Translations under genes and position numbers: made by a program
Notes under the pieces: model-generated
Told to the model about the DNA's origin: nothing
What the model saw: only the letters and a program-made list of their open reading frames with translations
The model's database searches: none
Part shown: piece by piece, positions 14,672 to 25,621 of the stretch
Layout of the letters: every line of letters starts with the position of its first letter
How positions within the stretch are numbered: the first letter of the stretch is position 1
Assembly: GCA_036897095.1 (NCBI GenBank)
Contig: JAYMSP010001995.1
Coordinates: forward strand, 1 to 27,085
Length of the DNA: 27,085 bases
Direction of reading: 5' to 3'
Source of the DNA: Plantago elongata
Taxonomy: Eukaryota; Streptophyta; Magnoliopsida; Lamiales; Plantaginaceae

Positions 14672-15719
14672 GAAAATTTAAAAAGGTACCTTAAGTTGTG
14701 TCTTTATCGAAAAAGGTGACTTATTTTGTTACCGTCCGATTTTGGTATCTTATGTTTATCTTTTGTCCAATTTAGGTACTTCGTCAATCAAATTTGACAG
14801 GACCGTTAATTTTGCCTAAAAAAAATTCAAAAAAGGTACCTTAAGTTGTGTCATTACCGAAAAATATATCTTATTTTGTGACAATCCGATTTTGGAACTT
14901 ATAATTTTCAGTTAGCCACTTTGAGTACTATTTCGGTCAAAATTGAATGAACTATTAATTTTGACCTAACTAGTGTCCATTAGCATGAATTAACACATTT
15001 TCTGTTAACATGCAGTTTGATTAAAAAATAAATAATAATTAACAAAATCGACTTTAATCTGAAAAATAACATAATATTCAATAAAAAAATCATTATACGC
15101 TAATATAATCCTTTTGTATAAAACAAAACCTACACGCCAATTCTTCCCCAATTATTTCAAGAACTCTAATCGACTTCTATTCACCCAAAATTAAGCGATT
15201 TCATAAATAGCCTAGCGTGGGAGAAGTCGACTAAGGTTATTGGAGTAGTTGGAAAAGAATGGGTGTATGGGTTTTGTTTTATAAAACATAATTATAATGT
15301 TAGGCTTTGATGATTTTTTTAAATCTATTTACGTTTATGTTTAGTTTTCATATTAAAATTTATTTTATTTTTTTATAATAATTTTTAATTCAAAGTTTGT
15401 GTTATTCACGCGATATTTAATGGAAAATATGTTAATTTAATTCACGCTAATGCACATTAATCAGGTCAAATTTAATCGACAGGGTACTAAAATTGAACAG
15501 ATGAAATAAGGTACTAAATTTGGACAGTCACAAAGTAAGGTACCCTTTTTAGTAATTATTGATTTTTTTGGGTCAAAATTAACGGTTCTGTCAAATTTAA
15601 CTGACGGAGTACTCAAATTGAACAAATGATAAATATAAGATTCTCAAATTGAACGATCATAAAATAAGATACATTTTTTAATAATAATACAATTTGAGAT
15701 ATTCTTTTTAGATTTTTTC
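14672..15719. mobile_element. Large foldback element with long inverted-repeat arms
   Basis: The left arm (14672 to about 15185) is an imperfect reverse complement of the right arm (about 15219-15719), leaving a loop of about 33 nt. The match runs from the outer ends (GAAAATTTAAAAAG against GAAAAAATCTAAAAAG) to the centre, where AATCGACTTCT meets the complement of AGAAGTCGACT and ATAAAACAAAACC recurs inverted. Within the left arm, AAAAGGTACCTTAAGTTGTG occurs at 14681 and 14831, exactly 150 bp apart, so each arm holds two tandem units; related units carry GGTACC in the right arm near 15540. No transposase frame is present, so the element is non-autonomous. Long inverted repeats of this kind suggest a Mutator-like or Foldback origin, but I could not find a convincing target duplication. 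It ends about 200 bp before the F-box gene start codon. Confidence 0.8.
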
Positions 15720-15920
15720 ACTCATTTCGCGGACAACAGTATTAAACAGGTTTACAGCACAAATCTCGTGTTTATGAAACGTGAACCCAATAGCAACTTA
15801 ATAATAAGTGTCGGTAAATAACACTAACAATTTAATTTCCCTTTTCTTTTCCTGATAAATAACCTAAACCCCGTTCCAAAATCGCACCACCAGTTATTCC
15901 GGTCCACCTTGCCGGAACCG

Positions 15921-18795
15921 ATGAAAAACCGAACATGGCCACACCACTCCGACACCCCTCCCTACTCCTCTCTCCGTCTCTGCAAGAAACCCCACTCCAA
16001 TTCCACCAAACCCCGTCAAACCAAATTCAGCCCCCCTTTCGATTTCTCCGCCCTCCCAAACGACCTAGTCACCAGAATCGCTGCTTCTTTCAACATCCGC
16101 GATCTCGGAGCTGCCTCACTCGCTTGCCGATCCTGGAGCGACGCGCTCAAGCCATTGAGGGAGTCGATTGAGTTTCTCAAGTGGGGTAAGCGGTTCAAGC
16201 ACGGTCGAGGTGGGGTTAAGCCTAATTTGGGGAAAGCGTTGGATTCTTTTCTGAAAGGAGCTGCGCTTGGGTCTACTCTGTCAATGGTTGATGCTGGGTT
16301 GATTTATTGGGAGATGGGGATGAAGGATGATGGTGTGTTTTGGTACCGGAAGGCGGCCGAGCTCGGTGATCCTGCTGGACAGTTCAATTTAGCTGTCTCT
16401 CTTTTGCAAGGTCAGGAATCCTTGTGTAATTGGGTTAGTAAATTGATGTTTATGCGATGAAGTTGGTTTGTTTGTAGTACATTGTAATGTAATTGGATGC
16501 GTGACGGACTAATAGGTGTGATAAGGGTATGCGGTGAAGTTTGCAGGAATAGAAACGTATACAATTCAATGGGACGGACTGGAATGGAATGTGTATACAA
16601 CACAATGATAAAACGGAGGGAGAATGCTTCCTCTGTTTCAGTTGATTCTATAGTCGTTCCATGTTCGCCGTCCCATTGTATTCTATGCGTTCCTGTTTTT
16701 AGCAAAATTTATCTCATAAGCTATGTATAAGATTATTTGTGCATGGCACCGTACCACTCAACCGATCAACACATAGAACTTAGAAACCTCTTGAAAAGCG
16801 ATACAAGTCCAAGGGGACCTATGGGGGTATGTCCATGGGTTTATACAGTAGAAGAATTAAGAAGGAAAGCCCATACTGATTCATGTACTTAGGTTAAACA
16901 TTCATCTTTTGTAGGGTATTATGATTACTCTGTACTGAATGGCATAAGATGCTTTATAGTCAAGGTGAAGAATCATAAGCGTTTTGTTTGTTGTGTTTAT
17001 TGATTTTTCTAGTCTGTGCTTGGATTAACTGCATTTGGAAATAATATTTAAGACATTCAATGCATGGTTTGCTTGACCTGGACAAGTGCATCCCTTCTGT
17101 CACATTTTATATTTGTCTCTATTCTCTCTGTGGGCTTTAAAACCTACTTTGAATCACAATCAGGTACACATGAACCATTTTCTGTGAGATTTTCCAGTTT
17201 ATTTGGGAAAAGGATCTGTGATCACGATGACTAGATGTTTCATACACATTTGAATTGATTGTCTTTACTTCTTCATTCATTTATTGACAGTCATATTTTC
17301 CAACCAGCTTATCCTCCCAACACCAAAGAGGCAATTACATGGCTATACAAGGCCGGTGCTGCTGGGAATGTTCGTGCCCAATACCAACTTGCGCTTTGTT
17401 TACATCGTGGTCGTGGGGTAAATCAAAATCTCCAAGAAGCGGTATGTGTCATTTATAATGCCCCCTTTACTGCTTATGTCAAAATTATTGCTCTCCATGT
17501 GCCATTATAATACATTTCCAACTTAAAGTTAGTTAGGTGTTGTTTGTGAGAGCTTATACAAGTGTCTTATACTCCGCCTGTTATTGAAGTGACCAAAAGC
17601 TGCCTCTAGCTTTAGGTAGGTTTGTTTCCGAATTTCTTGAAATGGACTTTGAGTTGGAAACGTGTCCCTGGATATGATTCCTTAGCTTGTGCTTTGGTGA
17701 CCAAAGCAGAAGCTCTAGTTGCAAATACCGCAAAAGCTCTTAAAGCTCATCATAAGACCAAAAGCAGCTTCTTTAAATACTTGCAAACACTCAATTATGA
17801 ATTCTGTCACATGTGATTGAATACTATACATGATTTGTGATAGCAGCTAATAAAGATAAATATGTGTTGTATTTCTTGTACTGTAAGTACTAACCGTACT
17901 GTCTCAGCATATCAAACTGTATTTTGCCTGTGCCTATACAGTTCTACATTCTTGCAACAATTTGAAGATGATCGTGTATATTTACTGTTTACCATGTCTG
18001 CCAAAATTTGGCCTAAATGAGACTTTTCTTGAATTTTAAATTGACAGGCCCGATGGTATTTAAGAGCTGCGGAAGGGGGGTATGCGCGTGCAATGTATAA
18101 TACATCCCTGTGCTACTCGCTTGGTGAAGGTTTGCCCGAGTCCCGTAGATTAGCAGGACAATGGATGAAGAAAGCTGCCGACCATGGTCACAGCAAAGCC
18201 CAATATGAATATGGGCTTGCGCTCTTCTCAGTACGTAAAAGAAATACTATTTCATAGTCTTTCATTAAGATGATTTTGAGTGAATGTAGAGTTTCTTCAC
18301 AATACTACTTCATAGGATAGACACGTTGTGCGAAAACAAGGACTTCAAAGATACATTTCCTCGCCTCTACATTTACAAAACTACAAATATACCCAATATG
18401 GAATCTGGTTTCAAATATTGCATTTACCCCTGGAGATGTTACAGACTTATAGTAGATGCAGTATTTTATACTATATGCCATGAGATGTACTGTTCCAACC
18501 ATAGATGGGCAGATGAATAATGACAAAACTCCAGAATGGACTATCTCCAACATAATATTGTTAACTCCACAGTATATATGATTTGCTTATGTTAGAGACT
18601 TATTTGTGCTTGACTATTATGTAGGAAGGAGAAAAGATGGGGGCATTGTTGTACCTGGAGTTGGCTGACCGAGCTGGTGAAAGGAATGCAGTTCATGTAA
18701 GAAATGTTATACTCCAGCTACTTCCAGCAACTTCTCGTGATAGAATAATGTCTCGTGTTGATAATTGGCGTGCTTTGACTTCAATTCGCCACTAA
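15921..18795 (+). CDS. F-box protein with Sel1-like (TPR-type) repeats
   Basis: F-box proteins usually recruit substrates to SCF ubiquitin ligases through SKP1; Sel1 repeats are helical pairs that bind proteins. Exons 15921-16410, 17308-17441, 18048-18230 and 18625-18795 (TAA) join in frame with GT-AG introns to 325 residues. The F-box lies at about 42-81 (ALPNDLVTRIAASFN...LAACxSW-like pattern). Sel1-like repeats follow at about 104-133, 137-163, 171-201, 206-240 and 242-274; typical are WYRKAAELGDPAGQFNLA, WLYKAGAAGNVRAQYQLA, WMKKAADHGHSKAQYEYG. The architecture matches the Arabidopsis F-box protein At1g70590 as I recall it. I chose the ATG at 15921 because the frame further upstream has only a TTG. 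Coding GC in exon 1 is clearly higher than nearby. Intron 1 (897 bp) carries a small foldback element. The substrate is unknown. Confidence 0.92.
16544..16695. mobile_element. Foldback MITE-like element in intron 1 of the F-box gene
   Basis: The arm 16544-16577 (starting CAGGAATAGAAACG, ending CAATGGGACGG) is the imperfect reverse complement of 16669-16695 (CGTCCCATTG ... CGTTCCTG). The inner 90 bases also show partial self-complementarity (GGAATGGAATG against the complement of CGTTCCATGTTC). It has no coding capacity. Superfamily and target duplication were not resolved. Confidence 0.65.
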
Positions 18796-20127
18796 AGAAG
18801 TCTCCGGCCCTTTCATTTGTTGATCAGTACGCAGTTAGTTCTCATTATCTTCATCTTTTTTGTATTTTTCTTCTTACTCTCAGTGATAAAAAAGAAGATA
18901 AATGAATTGGTGTTCTTGAATATGTACATGCAAATATATGGCGACTTACATGTGTATAATATGATTAGGAATTTGTCACTACAGAGTAATTGATGTTATT
19001 CATATACTCCGTGTAACTCTGATATTTACCGGTTCTTGAAGTTCAATTTATAATGGAATTGAAAGTTACTGAGTTTGTTCATCTCGGGATTTTTGCTATC
19101 AACCAACCACCCATTGAAAGATAAGGTAGAACCTTGGTTTGAGAAGGGCCGTGTCTTATTTTTGTGGCTTCGAATTAAAGTAGCATCTCTGGTTATTGCT
19201 CAAATGGTCATTTTGGATTAAAAGCTGAAAGCAGCTTGTTAGTAATCATGAGTTACATATATGGACATTCCAGATTTAACTCCAATCTAAGGGCTGGTGT
19301 TTGGTTGGATAGATAGTCAACAGCAGGTGCCCACCACTTATGACTCTCGTTCGTCCTAGAACCTTCCCATGACTGTAGATTCAAATCTCTGTTTCATTTA
19401 CACACGTACAAGTATGTATGCACAGATGCACGGATCAGTATAGTAGTAGTCAATAGCGTACTGTTGTTCAGTTGCCAACTTATAATTGGGGAGCAGAAGT
19501 TAGTATCCCACATCCCACATCGGTTCGGTTAAAAGTGAGAGGGGGTCGAAGAGTGTATGACAATTCACGATGTGCGAGACATGTTCAGTGATTTCAAAAT
19601 CAAATCCGGTATACTATATGATAGATTAGTTTATCAGAATCTAGCTGGTCGCTAAATTCTAGCGGAGATTATACTAAAATAGTTGATCAGCCAGTTAGGG
19701 GTTCACCTAGTACACTCTTACATAGTGAAATAAGCTCGTCTAGCTTTTAACCGAACTATAGTTTCATGTTAAACTGAACGTGCAACACCATCTAACTTCA
19801 TATCCCAAGTTCTAACTGAGAAGCAAAGTTTACAGATAGGTTGTCATCTGCAGGCTTACAATTAATAGTTCCAACTTCCAAATAATTGATCTCAACAATT
19901 CATAACCTAAAAAATAAATCATAACTGTCGCAACTTAAAATTTACTGAAGTAAAATAAATAAGTGGAGAATAAACACTGCAATCACTCATGAGTTTAATT
20001 ACTTTTCTCCTGGATTGCAAGGTGAAGTAATATACTGATTGATAAGTTAGCAGGAGCTTATACACACTGTTAGTAAGATAGAAGCTATATAGATGGTGGT
20101 TATTTATTACATCAGCTGGCTCAAGTG
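18796..20127. other. 3' UTR of the F-box gene and intergenic spacer
   Basis: The first 150-250 bases are probably 3' UTR. The remainder is AT-rich and non-coding by eye. At 19506-19550 there is a CCCACATCGGTTCGG segment followed by a purine-rich tract; similar CCCACATCGG starts occur in small plant LTR elements, but there is no second copy here. I see no gene. Confidence 0.5.
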
Positions 20128-20128
20128 T

Positions 20129-20138
20129 TTATATATAG
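20129..20138 (+). promoter_or_regulatory. Probable TATA box of the MATE transporter gene
   Basis: TTTATATATAG lies about 95 bases upstream of the ATG at 20228, which would put transcription start near 20160 and give a leader of about 65 bases. This position argues that the open frame extending upstream from 20228 is 5' UTR and not coding. Confidence 0.6.
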
Positions 20139-20227
20139 CCAGTAGCCACTCCATTCAGTTCATAAAGATAGCCATACGCGAAACCAACAAATCCCTGAAG
20201 ATCTCTCCCTATAGTAGCAGAAATATC

Positions 20228-23200
20228 ATGAACTCTACTTCCTCAGATACCAAGCAGCCACTCCTCTCTTCCACTCCACCGCCGTCACAACCGACTCTAG
20301 CAGCACAAAGTCGTTCTTTCCCTTCATCTTTCGGTTTCGATAGCGATGACATTCCACCTGTTACTAGCATCCGAATTTTCTTTTTCGAGTTCATGGTCGA
20401 GTCAAAAAAGCTATGGTACTTGGCAGCTCCTGCCATTTTCACCTCCCTTTGTCAGTACTCGCTTGGTGCTTTCACTCAGACCTTTGCTGGACATGTCGGA
20501 ACGCTTGAGCTTGCTGCCTTTTCCATCGAGAATTCTGTCATCGCCGGCTTATCTCTTGGTGTCATGGTACGTACCTGGATAAATTCCACTTCCTTCTACA
20601 TGTTCAGACTTCAGAATACACTTTCCTGTTATGGTTTTATTCTATATATTTCCACTTTAATTATGGAGTAATTTGTGGTGAAGTTTATTAAATTGTTATG
20701 TATTCTGTATGAATACATGTCACAGTTGGGAATGGGAAGTGCAGTAGAAACTCTATGCGGGCAGGCGTATGGAGCCGGACAGCTAGACATGCTCGGTGTC
20801 TACTTACAAAGATCCTGGATCATTCTCCTCGGAACAGCCTTACTACTAATGTTCCTCTACGTATTCGCATTACCATTTCTACTGTTAATCGGGCAGACAG
20901 AGAGCATATCACGAGCTGCTGGAAAATTTGCACTCTGGATGATTCCTCAGCTCTTTGCTTACGCGATAAATTTCCCCACAGCTAAGTTCTTGCAGGCCCA
21001 GAGCAAGATCATGGCCATGGCATTGATCTCTGCAACAGCATTGGTGTTGCATGTCGTGTTTAGTTGGCTGTTCATGTTGAAACTCGGCTGGGGAATGGGT
21101 GGGGGTGCAGCGGTTCTGGATGCATCATGGTGGTTTATAGTGGTGGCGCAGTTTGTGTATGTATCGAGTGGTACGTGTGGGAAAGCGTGGAATGGGTTCA
21201 CCGTTCAGGCCTTTCGGAAGCTTTGGGGCTTCATCAGGTTATCTCTTGCATCGGCCGTTATGATGTGGTAATGACAAACTCTACTCTGCTTAACTTCTTA
21301 AAATTTTGGTTTTAAGTTTTCACTTACTACATTTTAATTGGAAAATTATTGTCTAGACCAGAGTGTTGTTCAGCTCTGTGTTAATTTGGATCATAGATAT
21401 GTTTCACATATATCACAGGTCGAGCCTACTTGTCTGAAAGTAGAAATTGAAACCTAAGATCTGTTACTATGATTAATTGTGCAAGATTCACTTTTCGGAC
21501 TTTGAATTTGCATTCGTTACACTGCATAGAGTTGTGGCTCATGTAATAATCTGCAAACCAGACCACCGAAATGGTGGTATATTCAACCAAGTGAGTCAAA
21601 TATGCAAGAGTTGTAAACTTTAGAATATACTATATCTGTTATACTGAGCATTTATTATGAAGATAAGAGTGAATAAATTGTCAGGTCAAATGTATGTGAC
21701 GCTTGCCACGAATCAAGAGACATAAAAAATAGGATGAAGATAGATGTAAGACTATATGTTGGAGTCAGTGATCACTTATCATCACGTACGTAGGTACTGT
21801 CAAAACTGTGAGCCTGTGACCTTGATCGTGGCACCATTTTAGTCAATCTGTGCCAATCTATGAATCATCACTAATTTACTAGAATACAAAAAATTGTCAC
21901 GTTTCATCTTATGATCAGCAATATGCTATTTTTGGATTATGGCTCGTCACTCTATTAAGCAAGAAAACAAAACTCACAAAATGATACGATCTTTCAATAT
22001 TATGTTGTGTTGGAAATTGCTACTAAGGTATGGGTCTATCTGAGAAGAGTAACACGTCTTTGTAATCATAACATCGTTTTAATCATAACATGTTATGTTT
22101 GTAGTTAAACTTTTTACTCCTAAGGAACGAAATATTGCAAAAGATCGTAAACTTACAATTGCTCGTGATAATAAGTAAATAAATTCTAAGTTGAAACTTG
22201 TTATTAAGTTGGATCATCATTCCTTAAAATAAAAGTCTTATTTAAGGAGGATGGTTTACGTGGGATCTTTCTAAGAAGACTTTCTAAATGTAACCACTTG
22301 GATAATTGTGAAATGCAGCTTGGAGATATGGTATTTTATGGCATTAATCCTTTTTGCTGGATACCTGAAGAACGCTGAAGTTGCTGTTGCTGCTTTATCA
22401 GTATGGTATGCATTCATCTTAATTACATAGGAAATTTGATTTTGCCTAATGTAGAATTCCACGGTATTTTTTTGAACTTTCAAAAGTCGTAATTTGAGTA
22501 AAATTTTGCAGCACGAACATACTGGGATGGACCAACACGATCGCCATTGGGTTCAATGCAGCAATAAGGTGCGTATATTTATGTGTTTGTTGTAAAAGTA
22601 CGAATGATTATGATTACATAAATTTAAAAATTTATCAAACTTGATCGAATTCGTTATACATTCTTGAATGGACTCCACTCCATAAACTTATACAATGTGA
22701 ACTCCAGTGTACGAGTGTCGAATGAACTGGGAGCAGCACATCCAAGAACAGCAAAATTCTCCGTTGTAGTAGTGGTCATGTCTGCCTTCATGATCGGTGT
22801 TATAATTTCGTCCGTCCTTCTCATCTTCCAAGATCAGTATCCTTCCTTATTTACAAAAAGTGCGCAAGTCAAGCATGTTGTCTATGAGCTAACACCCCTG
22901 CTCGCCTTCTGCATCGTGGTCAATAGTATCCAACCAGCTTTATCAGGTTTGGGATCTAGTCATTTGTATCAATTCTCCAATATGTACGTACCAATTCATA
23001 TCCTCTTGCACTTGCAAAAGTTTACTCTTGGACTAAGCTTCTGAACGCGTAAATCATCACTAAGCTTTATTATTCACATTGTAGGAGTAGCTATTGGGGC
23101 AGGATGGCAAACTCTAATCGCTTACGTGAACATCATATGTTACTATGTGTTCGGTGTGCCAGTAGGACTAGTATTGGGTTACAAGCTAGACATGGGTGTC

Positions 23201-23546
23201 AAGGTAAGTTGAGTACTTGTGTGTAGATAGTGAAAGTTTTTAACCTTTACCTCACTTGTAAAATCCTTTCTGTTTTTTACTTTCCAGGGAATATGGTATG
23301 GAATGGTAGCAGGAACAGTTGTCCAGACCTTCATACTATTTTGGATTGTCTACAGAACCAACTGGAATAAAGAGGTTAAGCATTGTTTGGAATCTCATAA
23401 TCTTTTCGCCTTTTTGCGATTTTGCATTGATCGTAACGTGTGTGGTGGTGTGATTTCAGGCTTGTACTGCAGCTCAAAGGATAAACAGATGGAAAATGGA
23501 AGTGAACGCAAAACCTGACGATACAGAGAAGTTACTAATAAGCTAG
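20228..23546 (+). CDS. MATE efflux transporter, DETOXIFICATION (DTX) family
   Basis: Plant MATE/DTX proteins are 12-helix antiporters that export or sequester small molecules (flavonoids, alkaloids, xenobiotics, hormones) against H+ or Na+. Exons 20228-20566, 20726-21267, 22319-22405, 22512-22568, 22708-22946, 23085-23203, 23288-23374 and 23460-23546 (TAG) join in frame with GT-AG introns to 518 residues, normal for the family. The N-terminus (1-58) is polar and Ser/Pro-rich, and hydrophobic segments begin at about 62. Hallmarks are [11 protein letters not shown] (121-131), [46 protein letters not shown] (343-354) and [11 protein letters not shown] across the exon 5/6 junction. The pattern [21 protein letters not shown] and the early [16 protein letters not shown] match the clade containing Arabidopsis DTX33-35, some of which act at the vacuole; substrate and membrane are not shown by sequence. 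Intron 2 is long (1051 bp). Confidence 0.94.
21268..22318 (+). other. Long intron 2 of the MATE transporter gene
   Basis: This 1051-bp GT-AG intron is AT-rich and non-coding by eye. It contains short inverted repeats: a palindromic ATAACATGTTAT near 22085 and a CCTTAAAATAA/TTATTTAAGG pair at about 22222-22247. No complete transposon is seen, though an old insertion could explain its length compared with the other six introns (84-159 bp). Confidence 0.75.
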
Positions 23547-23757
23547 AAAATGGGAACTTCAGTGAAATTGAAGTTAAAAATCACTCCATGTGACTTTGCT
23601 CGTCTGAATTAGTCACACCGTAGATACAAGTCTTATGAACTTGCACATGAGCTGTGCATTTTGTACTAGTGTAACGCGTGGTTCTAATTTTCTGCTGATA
23701 GATTATATAAAGTGGAAGGGTACTTTATTTACAAGATGAGTTGATCAAGGTTTTCTA

Positions 23758-23763
23758 AATAAA
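23758..23763 (+). terminator. Polyadenylation signal AATAAA of the MATE gene
   Basis: AATAAA lies 212 bases after the stop codon at 23544-23546, followed by an AT-rich stretch. It is the first canonical signal after the gene, so it probably marks the transcript end. Confidence 0.5.
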
Positions 23764-24282
23764 TATAATTATAGCTGGGGAGTCCGAATGAAGGCTATAA
23801 TTTCTGATGGTCTATTCACATATATCATAGTAGATGATAATAGAACAAACCAAATTAGGCTAATGCACGAGATAATGGTGCAACAAATAGTAATACCTAG
23901 GGAACCAATTTTAATCAAGGTTACACCATTTCATTTGTTAGTGTTATTTTAACATATATAAAATCATATTGTACTGCTAATACTTTAACTAAGGTTCTGT
24001 TTTTGTAATTAAAATTTACTGAGTTAAATAAAATTAAATTGAACTCGAATATAGTATAAATTATAACTGAGTTGATCTGATCTAAATTAACCTTAACTTT
24101 TTCAGGCAAGATATGAAACATTGACCTAATATTTTAGGGCCTCCTGATTTGTTGTGACTTGTGACCATATAATTTCAAGTTTGATACTCGAATAATTTTG
24201 TTTGTCAATGCCATCCTATGGGTTCAAAAGAGTATGGTTGTCAATGACAAAATCTAATTTTATCTTTCATACATAATCAATA

Positions 24283-24395
24283 GAAGTTCTGTTTGTCATA
24301 CCGCTGAAGCGGTCATTTCTTCACTTAAATTGAATATTTCATACATTAAAAATTTAATTTTAATTGAAAAAATCCACTCAAATACTATCCCCATC
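24283..24395. repeat. Dispersed repeat, copy 1 (second copy at 26438-26545)
   Basis: About 110 bases align by eye with 26438-26545. Shared landmarks in order are TGTTTGTCATACCGCTGAAG against TGTTTGTTATATCGCTGCAG, then GAATATTTCATACATTAAAA against GAGTATTTTGTACATAATAA, then TTTAATTGAAAAAATCCACT against TTTCAATTGAAAAAAATCAT. The two copies lie in the same orientation, about 2.15 kb apart. Confidence 0.7.
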
Positions 24396-24454
24396 AGTAT
24401 TAGTTTTGAAAATTTTTTCTATTTTTTGTCTTTATTGCATTTGTTTTAGGAGGA

Positions 24455-24720
24455 AAAGGACACGAGGGCAAATTGATTTCAGGTGGACTAATATTCGAGG
24501 GCATTTTGGTAAATTAGAAAGTCTATACTTTTTGTGTCAGCTCTAAATGTGTGGGAGGACATGTTTGTAATTGAAAAAATCTCTGCTTTGTCGTTTGACA
24601 ATAATTGAAGATAGAAAAGACGCAGATAGGGACATTCTGGTAATTGGAAAAATGAAAAAAAACCTCTGATTTATTTCTTTATGGTTTGACCATTTTGAGA
24701 AGGACAATATAGTAATTTTA
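24455..24720. repeat. Diverged AT-rich repeats with a GGTAATTGAAAAAAT core
   Basis: Variants of GGACATTTTGGTAATTGAAAAA recur near 24498, 24556, 24628 and 24700, spaced about 60-75 bases. TTGCATTTGTTTTAGGAGGAAAAGGACA at 24436-24463 also recurs near 26993-27018. These look like old tandem or transposon-derived units. No gene is supported here. Confidence 0.5.
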
Positions 24721-24879
24721 CAGTTAGTTAATAGATTTTCTCTGCATCACCAACTAACTTGATAATTTCTTATTTTCTTCAATGAATTTATGTTTATTTT
24801 TTAAGTTTATAAACACTTATATACATAATTTACTGTAATACAATTTTAATTTTTATATGACACCCTAGAAACATGTTAC

Positions 24880-24950
24880 TTCATGCCATTAATAGTGTTG
24901 TTTGTTCATTGTTGGTTGCTTGAAGGATGCTGAAGTTGCTGTGGGCAGTG
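24880..24950 (+). pseudogene. Relic resembling exon 3 of the upstream MATE gene
   Basis: The stretch GGTTGCTTGAAGGATGCTGAAGTTGCTGTG (24914-24943) aligns with the transporter exon 3 at about 22358-22387; translated it reads VGCLKDAEVAVG against [12 protein letters not shown]. To its left, CATGCCATTAAT matches TATGGCATTAAT of the gene, after which an insertion of about 8 bases breaks the frame. Flanking coding sequence is absent. It is most simply a fragment of a decayed tandem duplicate. Confidence 0.6.
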
Positions 24951-25350
24951 GCTGCACGGTGTCCGTAAGAATACACAGGCTACTCGAGAGATTGTTACAA
25001 AAATTCTTTAAAAAAAACCAAAATTACAGAAGCTTAAACAAGATACAAGGAAAATATGAATCTCAAATGAATTATTGAGCAAATTCGAAGCAATTAAGTA
25101 TTAATCTAATCCAATCAAGGTGGAGCATAAATCAGTAAGAATCATAATGAATTAGAGCCTCATTGCACAAACTATTACTCATTAAATTTAAACAATATCT
25201 GATGCACCTATAAATTTGAGGTCAAATCGATATAATTACTACACTCCACCATGTTTTAGCAAAATTACAAAGAGACCTACTATAGAATTGAGCTGGCGAT
25301 GAGTAGCCCGAAGGAACAGGGTGCTATATGATTCATCAACGTCGATAGTC

Positions 25351-25367
25351 GTTGGTTCAAATCCAAC
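25351..25367 (+). other. tRNA-like T-arm (B-box) motif, possible SINE remnant
   Basis: GTTGG-TTCAAAT-CCAAC is a perfect 5-bp stem with a 7-nt loop, and it holds the RNA polymerase III B-box GGTTCAAATCC. An imperfect A-box-like TAGCCCGAAGG lies about 50 bases upstream. The acceptor stem does not pair and no full cloverleaf can be drawn, so this is not a functional tRNA gene by eye. A tRNA-derived SINE fragment or chance match are both possible. Confidence 0.3.
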
Positions 25368-25462
25368 TAGAAGTTGTGACCTGACGAAATCTGAGACGAA
25401 GAACTACTGAAGGATCTGCCGTGGAAGTTGTTTCTGAGATTGGAATTGTGATTAGAAATTTA

Positions 25463-25621
25463 GGGGTTGATTGGCATGGCACTCAAATGACCATTTAAAT
25501 GGGATTTTAATGAAATTTTATTTGGAATGGAATTGAAATGGGATATTTGAAGTGTATTTTAGGTCAAATCACTATTCATCAAGTCAAATGAGGATATTTA
25601 AATGCTTGATCAATCAGCCCC
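25463..25621. mobile_element. Tourist-like MITE (PIF/Harbinger type)
   Basis: A 159-bp element begins GGGGTTGATTGGCATGG and ends with the complement of GGGGCTGATTGATCAAG, so its terminal inverted repeats match well over about 11 bases. It is flanked by TTA on both sides (25460-25462 and 25622-25624), the 3-bp target duplication typical of PIF/Harbinger elements. The interior is AT-rich with no coding capacity; mobilisation would need a transposase from elsewhere. Confidence 0.8.

Noticed and set aside
15909-15920. Upstream start of the F-box protein at a TTG
   Set aside because: TTG is not a normal plant start and the ATG follows four codons later.
19506-19550. Small LTR (TRIM-like) element from a CCCACATCGG motif
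   Set aside because: There is no second LTR, no TG...CA borders and no target duplication.
20093-20227. In-frame upstream extension of the transporter to an ATG at 20093
   Set aside because: It would add 45 residues with no family similarity and overlaps a good TATA box at 20129-20138, so it is promoter and leader.
24364-24546. 60-codon open frame downstream of the transporter
   Set aside because: It lies within repeated AT-rich units and has no motif.
24455-24720. CRISPR-like array from regularly spaced repeats
   Set aside because: The units are diverged, AT-rich and not identical, and the DNA is clearly plant nuclear.
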